DNA of 64,000 bases, taken from contig NZ_JACOPE010000001.1 in NCBI RefSeq assembly GCF_014287355.1, positions 2,976,001 through 3,040,000 of the forward strand, in the 5' to 3' direction. A program made the position numbers and the translations under genes. The notes below the pieces were generated by a model. That model was not told the origin of the DNA and searched no databases. It was given only the letters and a program-made list of their open reading frames with translations. Positions 42,084-50,051 of the stretch are shown one piece after another. Each line of letters starts with the position of its first letter. Positions within the stretch are counted from its first letter, which is position 1. This DNA comes from Ruminococcus hominis. Lineage in GTDB: Bacteria; Bacillota; Clostridia; Lachnospirales; Lachnospiraceae.

Positions 42084-43124
42084 TTACGCCGCCTCCTTCT
42101 TAATTCGGAAAGTACGGCTCTCCGTTGTTTTTGTATATTCCTCATAGATATCCGGATGCTGGTTTTTCAGCTTCTCCATCTGGTCTTTCCCAACCGAAGT
42201 ACGTCTGGTCGGATTATAGGTAATACGGTAACGGTTCGTACCGTCCTCCAGCACTGCCTTGCAGCCCTGCCCCAGCTGTTCCACAAAAGGAACACTGATT
42301 GCCCGCTGTTCTGCTTCGATTTCCTTTTTCCGTTTTTCCAACTGTGACTTTTCCTCCGAAAGGGTAAGATACTTCTCAAGATTTTTTGATTCCAGACCGG
42401 AAAGCACAATTTCCGGAATAGATTTGTCTGCAAAACCACCATAATTACGGATATTTGCCAGAACCAGATCGGAATTCCCGTTATGCGGCGGTACTACATT
42501 TTTCAATACATGTTCCTGCCAGAAATACGTTTCCTGATCAATGATGTCTTCTTCCTCAATCAGATCACGCTCAATGGTGCGATACACAAACTCATTCTCG
42601 TTATTTCCATACAGGCATGCGATAAAGGCTTTCTGCATATTCATCACAGACAGATAATGCCTTACCTGCAGCACATAATGAGCTGGAATACCCTCATCAG
42701 CCCACTTATCTTTCGCATTATAATTGCAGGTTTTACATTCCAGAATCGCAAATGTCCCATCCGGCATACGAACAAAAAAATCCACATCTGCAAGCATGAA
42801 CGGATATAATGGATGCCGGAACATGACACGTACCGGAAATACTTCCAGTCCGGTCTTTTTGGAAAAGATTTCTGCCACCAGATCTTCCAACCGGTGTCCG
42901 ACTTCCTTGGCAACCCAGTTGCTTTCCTCTTCCTCCTGAATGACCGGCTGCACACCTGTTTTGTTGTAAAACAGATCCCGGATAGTGGCAAATGGAGAGA
43001 TCCCCATGATTGCCGCTACATCACTGCCGCCGATTCCTTTTTTGCGGTATTCCAACCAGTCTTCTCTTGACAGGTTACTGATATCCACAACCTTTTCCGG
43101 TGTATACTCTGCTTTGTTATTCAT
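42084..43124 (-). CDS. YqaJ-type viral recombinase (lambda-exonuclease fold)
   Basis: About 346 residues from ATG 43124 (AGGAGGAA); ATG 43142 lies before the site. YqaJ signatures: SREDWLEYRKKGIGGSDVAA, the Asp-x-x-x-E-x-K core LADVDFFVRMPDGTFAILECK, and a Tyr/Gln-rich VLQVRHYLSVMN helix. The C-terminal third is coiled-coil (SLEKYLTLSEEKSQLEKRK-type). Degrades one strand and feeds the annealing protein. Start overlaps the upstream stop by a few bases of binding site. Confidence 0.9.
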   Translation of the reverse strand: MNNKAEYTPEKVVDISNLSREDWLEYRKKGIGGSDVAAIMGISPFATIRDLFYNKTGVQPVIQEEEESNWVAKEVGHRLEDLVAEIFSKKTGLEVFPVRVMFRHPLYPFMLADVDFFVRMPDGTFAILECKTCNYNAKDKWADEGIPAHYVLQVRHYLSVMNMQKAFIACLYGNNENEFVYRTIERDLIEEEDIIDQETYFWQEHVLKNVVPPHNGNSDLVLANIRNYGGFADKSIPEIVLSGLESKNLEKYLTLSEEKSQLEKRKKEIEAEQRAISVPFVEQLGQGCKAVLEDGTNRYRITYNPTRRTSVGKDQMEKLKNQHPDIYEEYTKTTESRTFRIKKEAA

Positions 43125-43135
43125 TCCAATTCCTC

Positions 43136-44275
43136 CTAACATTTGACTGCTCCATAAACGTCATATTTTTTCCAGTCTTTTATAAGCGCCTTCGTAATAT
43201 CCTCCTCCAGCTTCAGGATGCCCTGTCCGGACATTCCTTCACAGGCTGCAAAAAAGGAGGCTTCATTCATGGCATAATAAAGATCATGTGCCGTACAGGC
43301 ACCTTCCCCGTTCTGGGATACAAATAGCTCCACCACCTCATTCCGGATCTTCTGTTTAATGCCAAGTTCCTTCATCAGCAGCTTCAGGCAGTTCACCGGA
43401 TTACGGATCTCAATGTCCATAAGCTGAGTAAGATTCTTCATCGCATCCACATAGCGGGCGCATACCTGCTCCAGATTTTTCCGGAAGTCCAGAATCGTTG
43501 CCCCTTTATCGTGAGCCAGCTTGATTGGACTTCCCAGACTGATAACGCCGTTTGGTCCGTCTGTCAAAAGCATCGGATACAGATTTGCACCGCTCGCTGC
43601 CACGTCAGATGTGGTAAAACGAAGTGCCGGTGACAGGATCTTCTCATCCATTCCGTGTGCATCCAGTGCTTTTCGGTAAGTATCCAGAAGTTCCTGACTT
43701 CCTCCGAGCTTCCACATGGCAGATACAATGGAATGGTCATAGATACCAGAGCCCTCCATGTAAACACTGCCTTTGAAATTCAGATTCAGATATTCGCAGG
43801 TTGTCTCAAACATGGCTTTCATATCAAGGATGCAATAATCATGTTTATCCCCGCCATGTACTGCGGAAACCTTTCCGTCCGCAATCTTAATCAGGGCATC
43901 CCCTTTTGCAACCCGCAGGCAGTAATTGACTACCTTCGCATATGTTGCCTTATCCAGCTTGCGAAGCCCGTCTCCATTGACACCTGCGCGGCTTAAAATG
44001 GTGCGGATGGCACAGTCACGTACCGGATAGGATTCTCCTCTCATTTTCAGTACAAGCTGCGTATTCTTCTCTGTATCCTCCAAAATTTCTTCCATGGATG
44101 CATCTGCCGCATCCAGATTTTGAGCCTCCTTTTCCAGTGGTGCCAGCCGTAACGTATTCGTTGGCTTTCTGATCCATTTGGCATTTCTTCCTCTCTCTGC
44201 CAGAAACTCCAGCAGATCTTTTACTTCTGCAAAGGATCTCTCAAATCCATCTGCATACACTCTTGCTTCATTCAT
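43136..44275 (-). CDS. Uncharacterised plasmid/phage-type protein
   Basis: 379 residues, first gene of the YqaJ-RecD-primase operon, AGGTGGAA site. It resembles DUF932-like phage/plasmid proteins in length and in containing EFLAERGRNAKWIRKPTN, RDCAIRTILSRAGVNG, then a long helical C-terminus, but I am not certain of the family. Soluble. By position a part of the element's recombination or replication machinery. Confidence 0.6.
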   Translation of the reverse strand: MNEARVYADGFERSFAEVKDLLEFLAERGRNAKWIRKPTNTLRLAPLEKEAQNLDAADASMEEILEDTEKNTQLVLKMRGESYPVRDCAIRTILSRAGVNGDGLRKLDKATYAKVVNYCLRVAKGDALIKIADGKVSAVHGGDKHDYCILDMKAMFETTCEYLNLNFKGSVYMEGSGIYDHSIVSAMWKLGGSQELLDTYRKALDAHGMDEKILSPALRFTTSDVAASGANLYPMLLTDGPNGVISLGSPIKLAHDKGATILDFRKNLEQVCARYVDAMKNLTQLMDIEIRNPVNCLKLLMKELGIKQKIRNEVVELFVSQNGEGACTAHDLYYAMNEASFFAACEGMSGQGILKLEEDITKALIKDWKKYDVYGAVKC

Positions 44276-44430
44276 GTTCTTATTCCACCTTTCTTAAAAT
44301 AATATTTATCCATCAACAGCCGAAGCTGGTTGTGGCATGCAACTATGCCGAAACCTAAATGTAAGCACAAAAAAAGAATGAAAAGAGAGTCTTTTCTCTG
44401 TTCATTCTTAAAAGTCTGGTTTCTTCCTGA

Positions 44431-44589
44431 AAAAACAAAAGTGCCACGCAGCCAAAAAAGGCATACCGTGACACTCACTACAAACATAAACTACTTATGC
44501 CAGGAATCGGCTCCTGCTGTTTCCTGTAAGTTTGGAGATTCTTATGAATCCCGAAACTCCCCAAAAAGGGTGTGCATAAAATAAACTAT
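44431..44589 (-). promoter_or_regulatory. Leader RNA 3 with conserved motif and terminator
   Basis: Untranslated leader of the YqaJ-RecD-primase operon. Minus strand: hairpins CCC-TTTTT-GGGG and GGGATTC...GAATCTCC, then CAGGAA...TTCCTG, the motif GTAGTTTATGTTTG (44494-44481), and 6 nt later GTGTCACG (44474-44467) pairing with CGTGGCAC (about 44448-44441), then TTTTGTTTTTT. Same plan as at 5235 and 20396. The 71-codon frame across it (44272-44487) is not a gene. Confidence 0.75.
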
Positions 44590-44595
44590 ATCAGT

Positions 44596-44624
44596 ATACT
44601 AGCACAAGATATTCCTCATGTCAA
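44596..44624 (-). promoter_or_regulatory. Shared-type element promoter P3 (YqaJ/RecD/primase operon)
   Basis: Minus strand: -35 TTGACA (44624-44619), 17-bp spacer with ATATCTTGTG, -10 TAGTAT (44601-44596). Same class as P1 and P2. Confidence 0.8.
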
Positions 44625-44673
44625 TTCAGGCTTATACTATATATGGTGTTTATATTTGTTCAAAATACTACAT

Positions 44674-44868
44674 CTATTTTTCTACTACGAATTCAATCTT
44701 CTCTTTCAGATACTCCCGGCAGCCAAACCGAACCGTTCCACACTGCTTTGACTCCTCTTTCGCCTTTTCATTACAGCAGTCCAAGTAGGGACAATCGTTA
44801 CATTGATTCCGCAGTGCTTCCTTCGCCCATTCAATTTCCTGCTCATTTCCTATAATCCGCACAGACAT
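44674..44868 (-). CDS. Small cysteine-rich protein
   Basis: 64 residues, AAAGGAAG site. Seven Cys in a compact pattern (CNDCPYLDCC ... C ... CREYL) suggest a zinc- or metal-binding fold. Charged, soluble. It lies upstream of promoter P3 and is divergent from the XRE gene at 45055, so it is a separate regulated unit, perhaps a small adaptor of the repressor. Confidence 0.6.
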   Translation of the reverse strand: MSVRIIGNEQEIEWAKEALRNQCNDCPYLDCCNEKAKEESKQCGTVRFGCREYLKEKIEFVVEK

Positions 44869-44958
44869 CCACTTCCTTTGCTATCATCATACCCCAAAAT
44901 CCATTTTCTATCATCCATAATTTCTTTTTTTGTATCATTTTAGTAAATTACGGTTATA

Positions 44959-45007
44959 TTACGGAATAATCACTATATTTCAAATATATCTCTATTTTAT
45001 TCCGTAA
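44959..45007. promoter_or_regulatory. Operator-like inverted repeat
   Basis: TTACGGAATAA (44959-44969) and TTATTCCGTAA (44997-45007) are perfect inverted repeats, with one more half site TTACGG at 44949-44954. It lies between the Cys-rich gene and the XRE gene and is the likely operator of the latter. Confidence 0.7.
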
Positions 45008-45054
45008 TTTGCTGTAAGTAAATAGTTTAAAATGTGGAAGAGAGGTGTAAATGT

Positions 45055-45372
45055 ATGGATAAAAACTTTATTGGAGAACGCATCAGCGAACTGCGTTTAA
45101 AGAAAAATGTATCTGAATATCAGATGAGTCTGGATCTTGGCAAAAATAAAAGCTACATCCAGTCCCTCACTTCCGGACGTTCTCTGCCTACCATGCAGAG
45201 CTTTCTGGATATCTGTGACTATCTGGAAGTCACTCCTCAACAGTTCTTCGATTCAGAGCTGCACAATCTTCCTCTGATTGACAAAGCAACTGATCTGATG
45301 AAACAACTCGATGACGAGGATATGCTTGCGCTCATTTCCATGCTGAATCGTCTGGCTCTAAAACGCAAATAG
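45055..45372 (+). CDS. XRE family transcriptional regulator
   Basis: About 105 residues from ATG 45055 (AGAGGTG); the frame to 45034 has no site. Helix-turn-helix at about 10-58 (RISELRLKKNVSEYQMSLDLGKNKSYIQ, PTMQSFLDICDYLEVTPQQFF), C-terminal helix LALISMLNRLAL. Adjacent inverted repeat suggests autoregulation. As the regulator closest to integrase and to promoter P3, it is a candidate for the common repressor of the three element promoters. Confidence 0.85.
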   Translation: MDKNFIGERISELRLKKNVSEYQMSLDLGKNKSYIQSLTSGRSLPTMQSFLDICDYLEVTPQQFFDSELHNLPLIDKATDLMKQLDDEDMLALISMLNRLALKRK

Positions 45373-45381
45373 ATTTCCGTG

Positions 45382-45410
45382 GCTGCCAAATCAAGGCAGC
45401 TTTTATTTTT
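45382..45410 (+). terminator. Terminator after XRE gene
   Basis: GCTGCC pairs with GGCAGC (loop AAATCAA), then TTTTATTTTT. Confidence 0.85.
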
Positions 45411-45753
45411 ATCATTTTTTCTTAAAATTTTTCAATCTTAAAGAAAAGCCCCCTATTCCTTAATTGAATGGGTAATATATCCATTCGCCGTACCTTGAAA
45501 ACAAAAGAAATCTTTCGGGAGATTGATATAGGTGACTGCAGATAGTTTGCATCTTCGCACGCCTGCAGCTTAATAGTTACAAAGTAACACCGTTTTACGT
45601 GGCCGGAACGGGCATAGGAACTGGCTTCTGAAAGAATAACATAGACTTTTGGGATTTTAGCTTATAGCGCTTTTATTAGAGAACTTTTACTCAAAATTTG
45701 ATATAATAATAGACAGGTATCAAGTTGATTCCCTGTCTGTGGAAAGGAGATTC
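45411..45753 (+). other. Long non-coding gap before the integrase module
   Basis: No gene. It holds CTGCAG...CTGCAG inverted repeats (about 45537-45570), a GTTAC-AAA-GTAAC hairpin (about 45576-45590), a GC-rich GTGGCCGGAACGGGC block, a good -10 (TATAATAAT about 45704-45712) and an AGACAGG/CCTGTCT inverted repeat (about 45713-45738) just before the DUF3173 gene. Could contain a structured RNA, Int/Xis sites or an origin; I cannot decide. Confidence 0.4.
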
Positions 45754-45948
45754 ATGATAACTGTAACAAAAAGGGATTTGATTGAATTAGGCTACGGTCC
45801 TTCCTTTGCTGCTGATATTATCAAAAAAGCAAAGGAACTTATGGTAGAAAAGGGGCATACCTATTATCAATCCAGAAAATTAGACAGGGTTCCAAAAGAA
45901 GCCGTTGAAGAATTATTAGGGATTACTTTGCCCGATAAGCAAGAATGA
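45754..45948 (+). CDS. DUF3173 family protein (excisionase-like)
   Basis: About 64 residues from ATG 45754 (AAAGGAG); ATG 45739 has no site. ITVTKRDLIELGYGPSFAADI, then RVPKEAVEELLGI at the end is the usual DUF3173 pattern. Proteins of this family sit directly before integrase genes in conjugative elements and are thought to act as recombination directionality factors or regulators. Confidence 0.85.
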   Translation: MITVTKRDLIELGYGPSFAADIIKKAKELMVEKGHTYYQSRKLDRVPKEAVEELLGITLPDKQE

Positions 45949-45982
45949 TCGTGCTTTTTGCATTTTAGTAAGGAGTGAAATC

Positions 45983-47164
45983 ATGGCAAAAGATCCAATT
46001 AAAAAAGCAGAAAACGGCACTTATTATTTTCGAGCCAACCTCGGATATCATCCTGTAACCGGAAAACAGATTCAAAAATACCGCAGCGGATTCTCAACAA
46101 AAAAAGAAGCCCGTGCCGAGTATTCCAAATTGATTCTTGCATCAACGGAAGAATTAGCTGATAAGAAGGAAGACATTACCTTCAAAAAGTTTATTGAAGA
46201 AATCTATCTTCCGTGGTACAAAACTCAGGTGAAAGAAAGTACCTACAAGAATCGTTACTCGACCATTCAAAAACACTTTGCCTATTTCTACAAGAAGAAA
46301 GTGTCCGAAATAGAAGCGATAAATGTACAGACCTGGCAGCTCAAGTTGGCAAAACAATTCAGTCCAAACTATGTACGCATTGTTCAGGGAATGTTATGTT
46401 TAGCTTTTGACCGGGCGATTATCCTCGGACTTGCAAAGAAGAATCCTGCCCGCATGATCGGCAATATCAAATCTAAAAAAGTAAAGATCGACTTCTGGAC
46501 TTTGGAGGAGTTTCAGAAGGTAATATCCCTGCTGTACAAAGGTGACTACTACGAGCACTATCTCTTCATCTCGTTCTGGCTTTTATTTATGACTGGAATG
46601 CGTATTGGAGAGGCTGCCGCCTTACAGTGGGATGATATTGATTTTGAAACAGGTATGCTGATTATTAGTAAAACACTGTACTATAAAACAATGAATGACT
46701 ACAAATTCGTTGAACCTAAGACGCAGGCAAGCAACCGTACCATTTATATTGATGCTGATACCATCAAGGAATTACAAGAATGGAAGGCGGTCCAGGCAAA
46801 GGTTTTACCAAATTGTGGATTCGTACTGAGTTATAACAGTACACCCACCAGCAAAACAACGCTTCCAAGAGCATTAGAGAAATTGGCAAATTTAGCTGGT
46901 GTCCACAGAATCAAAATTCATGCCCTGAGACATTCGCATGCTTCCCTGCTTATCAGCATGGGCGAAAATCCACTGCTGATTAAAGAGCGTCTTGGACATG
47001 AAAAAATACAGACGACACTAGGAACTTATGGTCATCTGTATCCAAACACCAATATTGAGATTGCAAAGAAGCTGACCGGGGTTCTCAGCTACCAGTCAGC
47101 TTCTCAAAGTATTGCTAATTATACCAGTAATCAGCATACTGCAATGTATCACAAAGAAATATAA
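45983..47164 (+). CDS. int: Tyrosine-family integrase of the large element
   Basis: 393 residues, AAGGAG site. N-terminal AP2-like arm-binding domain (YYFRANLGYHPVTGKQIQKY), SAM-like core-binding domain (about 65-170) and catalytic domain with Arg in GMRIGEAAAL, H-x-x-R in HALRHSHASL, His in RLGHEKIQTT and the nucleophile Tyr in TLGTYGHLY. Ends 78 bp before an att-like core identical to the end of guaA, as expected for an integrase at the end of its element. Confidence 0.93.
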   Translation: MAKDPIKKAENGTYYFRANLGYHPVTGKQIQKYRSGFSTKKEARAEYSKLILASTEELADKKEDITFKKFIEEIYLPWYKTQVKESTYKNRYSTIQKHFAYFYKKKVSEIEAINVQTWQLKLAKQFSPNYVRIVQGMLCLAFDRAIILGLAKKNPARMIGNIKSKKVKIDFWTLEEFQKVISLLYKGDYYEHYLFISFWLLFMTGMRIGEAAALQWDDIDFETGMLIISKTLYYKTMNDYKFVEPKTQASNRTIYIDADTIKELQEWKAVQAKVLPNCGFVLSYNSTPTSKTTLPRALEKLANLAGVHRIKIHALRHSHASLLISMGENPLLIKERLGHEKIQTTLGTYGHLYPNTNIEIAKKLTGVLSYQSASQSIANYTSNQHTAMYHKEI

Positions 47165-47201
47165 AAATGCAATGATAATGCAATTTCAAACACCCAAAGC
47201 C

Positions 47202-47228
47202 GCAAAGCCCCGTGGTTACGGGCTTTGT
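47202..47228 (+). terminator. Terminator after integrase gene
   Basis: GCAAAGCCC pairs with GGGCTTTG(T); no long T-run. Confidence 0.65.
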
Positions 47229-47242
47229 AGCCCAGCGTCAAC

Positions 47243-47253
47243 TATTCAAACTC
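47243..47253. repeat. att-like core, left copy
   Basis: TATTCAAACTC, identical to the last codons of guaA (reverse strand GAG TTT GAA TA) at 55973-55983. Lies 78 bp after the integrase stop. Confidence 0.65.
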
Positions 47254-47354
47254 TACAAAGACTAACGCTTTTTGTTTAGGAATTATTCTCTGTAATGTTT
47301 CTCGTTCTTTTGATTATTTGATATATCCATATTATCCTGCCTATACGAGCTAAT

Positions 47355-47397
47355 GTTATCATTTTGTTATCGGCATTGATAACACCTACTCGATAAC
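47355..47397. promoter_or_regulatory. Putative integrase arm sites, left end
   Basis: GTTATCATTTTGTTATC (47355-47371), GATAAC (47378-47383) and GATAAC (47392-47397). The double box differs by one base from 55895-55911 at the other end. Confidence 0.55.
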
Positions 47398-47471
47398 TGT
47401 GGATAATAACTATATGTAGCATGTCAAATTATAAGCTATTTTGCTTAGAGATTCAACACAAAACTGAAATT

Positions 47472-47969
47472 TTACTTTTCCTTATATTCATCTGGTATTG
47501 CTATTTGAAATGTTTCACACAACAGCATCACATCATGCACATCATTTTTATCGTGTTCATATCCCAAATGAAGCATTACCTGACTCAATGGTTCAATACA
47601 AGAAACAGTTATATCTCCAACTTTTCCAATACCGGAAAAAGTTTTTGATGGAAATATATCTCCCTCATAAACAATTCCGTCATCTGTAAATTCAAAACAA
47701 TGTAAATCAATGATTCTTTGTTTATCATCTTTCCAGACAGTATGACCATCCGTTGTATAATCAGTATTTACTTCCTCAAATCCATGCTGCTTAATCACAT
47801 AAATATAATCATGATAATGTTTCAGTTCAACAAACAAATCAATATCATTGTGTATTCTTGATTCTCTTTTAAGAAGTGCATCAACACCCCATCCGCCATC
47901 TAAATATACTTTAATTTCGTTTTGCAAAGCATATTTTATAATTTCACATGCATCTTCTGTACGTACCAT
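47472..47969 (-). CDS. Lincosamide nucleotidyltransferase-like protein
   Basis: 165 residues, GGAGGAT site. N-terminal YLDGGWGVDALLKRESRIHNDIDLFV (about 17-43) is the nucleotidyltransferase signature of the LnuA/LnuC group, with the D-x-D metal site in NDIDLF. A TTDGHTVWKDDKQRIIDLH segment follows. Length fits the 160-165 residue Lnu enzymes, which adenylylate lincomycin and clindamycin. Downstream of an ABC-F gene in the same direction (84-bp gap), so the two probably give combined ribosome-drug resistance. Exact Lnu class not assigned. Confidence 0.75.
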   Translation of the reverse strand: MVRTEDACEIIKYALQNEIKVYLDGGWGVDALLKRESRIHNDIDLFVELKHYHDYIYVIKQHGFEEVNTDYTTDGHTVWKDDKQRIIDLHCFEFTDDGIVYEGDIFPSKTFSGIGKVGDITVSCIEPLSQVMLHLGYEHDKNDVHDVMLLCETFQIAIPDEYKEK

Positions 47970-48053
47970 AATCTATCCTCCAAATTCAAATCTTTGTATG
48001 CTTTCCAACTCACTAAAAGCCTGAAATTTGTCAGTCTTTCATCCTTTTTGTTA

Positions 48054-49598
48054 TCAATCACCAATTAGCTGTAATCCATTAGGATTTAGCTGATATATTT
48101 TATCGCACACCTCTTCAATATACTTTCTATCGTGAGAAATGCTAATGACAGCCCCCGGAAATTCTCGGAGCATTTTTCTTATTACCGGACCGGACAATGG
48201 TGAAAAATTTCTTGTCGGTTCATCCAGAATAAGAACATTTGCACCACTTAAGCTCATCCTCAAGAGAAGCACTTTCGCCTTTTGTCCGCCTGATAACTCC
48301 CGAATCGGATGCTCCATTTCATCTGGTGTGTATTTAAGTGAACCAAGGTATGTTCTAATTCTTGTACGCTCTTCTTTATCTCCTGTTTTATCAAGGTAAT
48401 CAACCGGTGTAACATCCAAATCCAGCAGGTCTTCATAAGTTTGAGGCATATATTCTGCTTTAATGTCATTCCGATTTAGGAGTTCTTCCGCTATCTTTTT
48501 TAGAAGAGTCGTTTTTCCTGCCCCGTTGGCTCCTATCATACAGATTTTTTCTGAACCTTTTATTTTTAAATGAATTCCTTCTGCTAAAATTCTTTTGCCA
48601 TCCGGAGTCACAAGCTTTGAAAGTTCATATTCTATGACCGTTTTTCCTGCGGGAATGTGTGAGTTTTCATCCCCTAATTTGACAAAGATTGCTTCTTCCT
48701 GTTCCGGCATCTGAGTCATATTTTCATCTTCTTTTTCAAATCTTCGTTCCATTGCCTTAACCGTATGCATTTTGTCCTTTAAGTTTTTGGCAACAGACGG
48801 TGCTTGTCTGGTACAACTTCTTAATGCACCTTGTACACTCTGCATAACTCTTTGATATTTTTCATCGCGAATCTTTTTCTCCCTACGGTCACTCAGTGCC
48901 CGCTGTTTTTGGATTTCAAATTTATGAAGCCGTTCTTCCACATAGCGTCTATAGGGAAGCTTTGCCACGGTATATCTCGCCTTTGTTTTTCGTATAATCT
49001 GCTCGATATGTATCACCATGTTGGCAGTACGCTCTATCAGCGTTTCATCGTGTGAAATAAAAAGCACAATGTGCTTCCAGTCATTTATGATTTTTTCCAG
49101 TAATGTAAGCGTCGCAATGTCGATGTCATTGGAAGGTTCGTCCAACAACAGCACAGAAACATCGCGAATGAAAAGCCTCATAAGTTGTGTCTTGACTTTT
49201 TCGCCTCCTGAAAGACTACCCATTGTCTGGTTACTGTAGAAAAAATCATTTTTCATTCCAAATTTTCCCGCAATAACAGACAATTCTTTAGGCGTTTTCT
49301 CCCAGAATATTTCCTCTTCAGAAAAATATTCGTATATTGTTTTTTCCTTATCTTCATCGAGCATCTCCTGCGGAAGATAACCAAGACGTTCGTGTCCCAT
49401 TATCCTTTCCCCATCTGCTTCTATATAGTTTTCTACAAGCGACGGATTGTATATCCACTTCATTAATGTCGATTTCCCATTTCCCTCTTCTCCAATAATA
49501 ACTGCCTTATCTCCATCATTTAGCACAAGGTTGAAATCATTAAGAATTATTCTCAGGTCTTTTTTATGTGTTAAATTTAATTTTTTTATCTGCAACAT
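48054..49598 (-). CDS. ABC-F ribosome-protection-type ATPase
   Basis: About 514 residues from ATG 49598 (AAAGGAGAAA); the frame extends to 49649 through the attenuator but without a site. Two ABC domains without membrane helices: Walker A GEEGNGKST and GANGAGKTT, signatures LSGGEKVK and LSGGQKAK, Walker B LLLDEPSND and LILDEPTRN, and a long charged linker (about 220-310) that would reach the ribosomal P/E site. Antibiotic-resistance ABC-F proteins displace lincosamides, pleuromutilins, streptogramins or macrolides. The drug class cannot be told from sequence by eye; the attenuated leader and the neighbouring Lnu-like gene support resistance. Confidence 0.88.
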   Translation of the reverse strand: MLQIKKLNLTHKKDLRIILNDFNLVLNDGDKAVIIGEEGNGKSTLMKWIYNPSLVENYIEADGERIMGHERLGYLPQEMLDEDKEKTIYEYFSEEEIFWEKTPKELSVIAGKFGMKNDFFYSNQTMGSLSGGEKVKTQLMRLFIRDVSVLLLDEPSNDIDIATLTLLEKIINDWKHIVLFISHDETLIERTANMVIHIEQIIRKTKARYTVAKLPYRRYVEERLHKFEIQKQRALSDRREKKIRDEKYQRVMQSVQGALRSCTRQAPSVAKNLKDKMHTVKAMERRFEKEDENMTQMPEQEEAIFVKLGDENSHIPAGKTVIEYELSKLVTPDGKRILAEGIHLKIKGSEKICMIGANGAGKTTLLKKIAEELLNRNDIKAEYMPQTYEDLLDLDVTPVDYLDKTGDKEERTRIRTYLGSLKYTPDEMEHPIRELSGGQKAKVLLLRMSLSGANVLILDEPTRNFSPLSGPVIRKMLREFPGAVISISHDRKYIEEVCDKIYQLNPNGLQLIGD

Positions 49599-49645
49599 TA
49601 AAGTTTCTCCTTTTCGAAGTCTGAGCCAATTATTATTTTGAACAC

Positions 49646-49685
49646 ACAAAAACGAGTCTTTTTTGCATACGCAAAAATAGACTCG
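49646..49685 (-). terminator. Attenuator hairpin in ABC-F leader
   Basis: Minus strand CGAGTCT-TTTTTGC (49685 leftward) pairs with GCAAAAA-AGACTCG around GTAT, then TTTTTGTGT. It stands about 50 bases before the ABC-F start and so can stop transcription in the absence of drug. Confidence 0.8.
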
Positions 49686-49818
49686 CTAAATAGCCCCTTA
49701 TTTCTTTTCCAAAAGGAAAACAAAGGAAATGCCTCTTGCGATAATCCAACTTAAGCGTACACAAAACAAACCTATTCTCTACAGGCTCAATAACTATATG
49801 TGTCTTACTTAAATCAAA

Positions 49819-49833
49819 TTATCTATTAATCAT
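49819..49833 (-). CDS. Possible leader peptide MINR
   Basis: ATG ATT AAT AGA TAA, with GGTGAGGAA directly upstream, lies about 45 bases after the promoter and 130 before the attenuator. Very short leader peptides of this kind, stalled by the drug-bound ribosome, control several ABC-F and rRNA-methylase genes. Peptide stalling itself is inferred. Confidence 0.45.
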   Translation of the reverse strand: MINR

Positions 49834-49877
49834 TTCCTCACCTTACACAAAATGTGCCTTTCTTTCTTCTAATGGCA

Positions 49878-49906
49878 ATACTATCATACTGTATTTTTTG
49901 TGTCAA
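49878..49906 (-). promoter_or_regulatory. Promoter of the ABC-F/Lnu unit
   Basis: Minus strand: -35 TTGACA (49906-49901), 17-bp spacer, -10 TAGTAT (49883-49878). Confidence 0.8.
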
Positions 49907-50051
49907 TACATTTCACCTTATGGAAGTGCAAATTAAAATTTTCACTTCCTAATTATACATCCAACCATTACGAAATTCAATCTTTCACAACCTCTTTACA
50001 ACCACAACCACAGCACTCCAGCAAACGCAGGAGCACCATACCGTAAAACGC

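Larger units (their letters stand above)
5140..47253. mobile_element. Large integrative (probably conjugative) element, visible part
   Basis: The block holds ssb, ligA, primase, helicase, exonuclease, annealase-like gene, ParM/ParR, sortase, orf7/8/9-like regulators, HicAB, resolvase and a terminal DUF3173-integrase pair. Relaxase and secretion genes of such elements are missing, so it must continue left of position 1 or be mobilized by another element. The region 1-5139 may also belong to it. Right end set at the att-like core 47243-47253. Confidence 0.65.

Noticed and set aside
44272..44487. 71-codon minus-strand frame before the YqaJ operon
   Set aside because: It runs through leader RNA 3 and its terminator and lacks a binding site.
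5140..47253. Prophage
   Set aside because: YqaJ, ERF-like and helicase genes also occur in phages, but there are no capsid, terminase, tail or lysis genes, and sortase, ParM and orf7/8/9-like genes fit an integrative conjugative-type element.
49599..49649. 17-residue extension of the ABC-F protein
   Set aside because: It starts right after the attenuator hairpin; the proper binding site is before ATG 49598.
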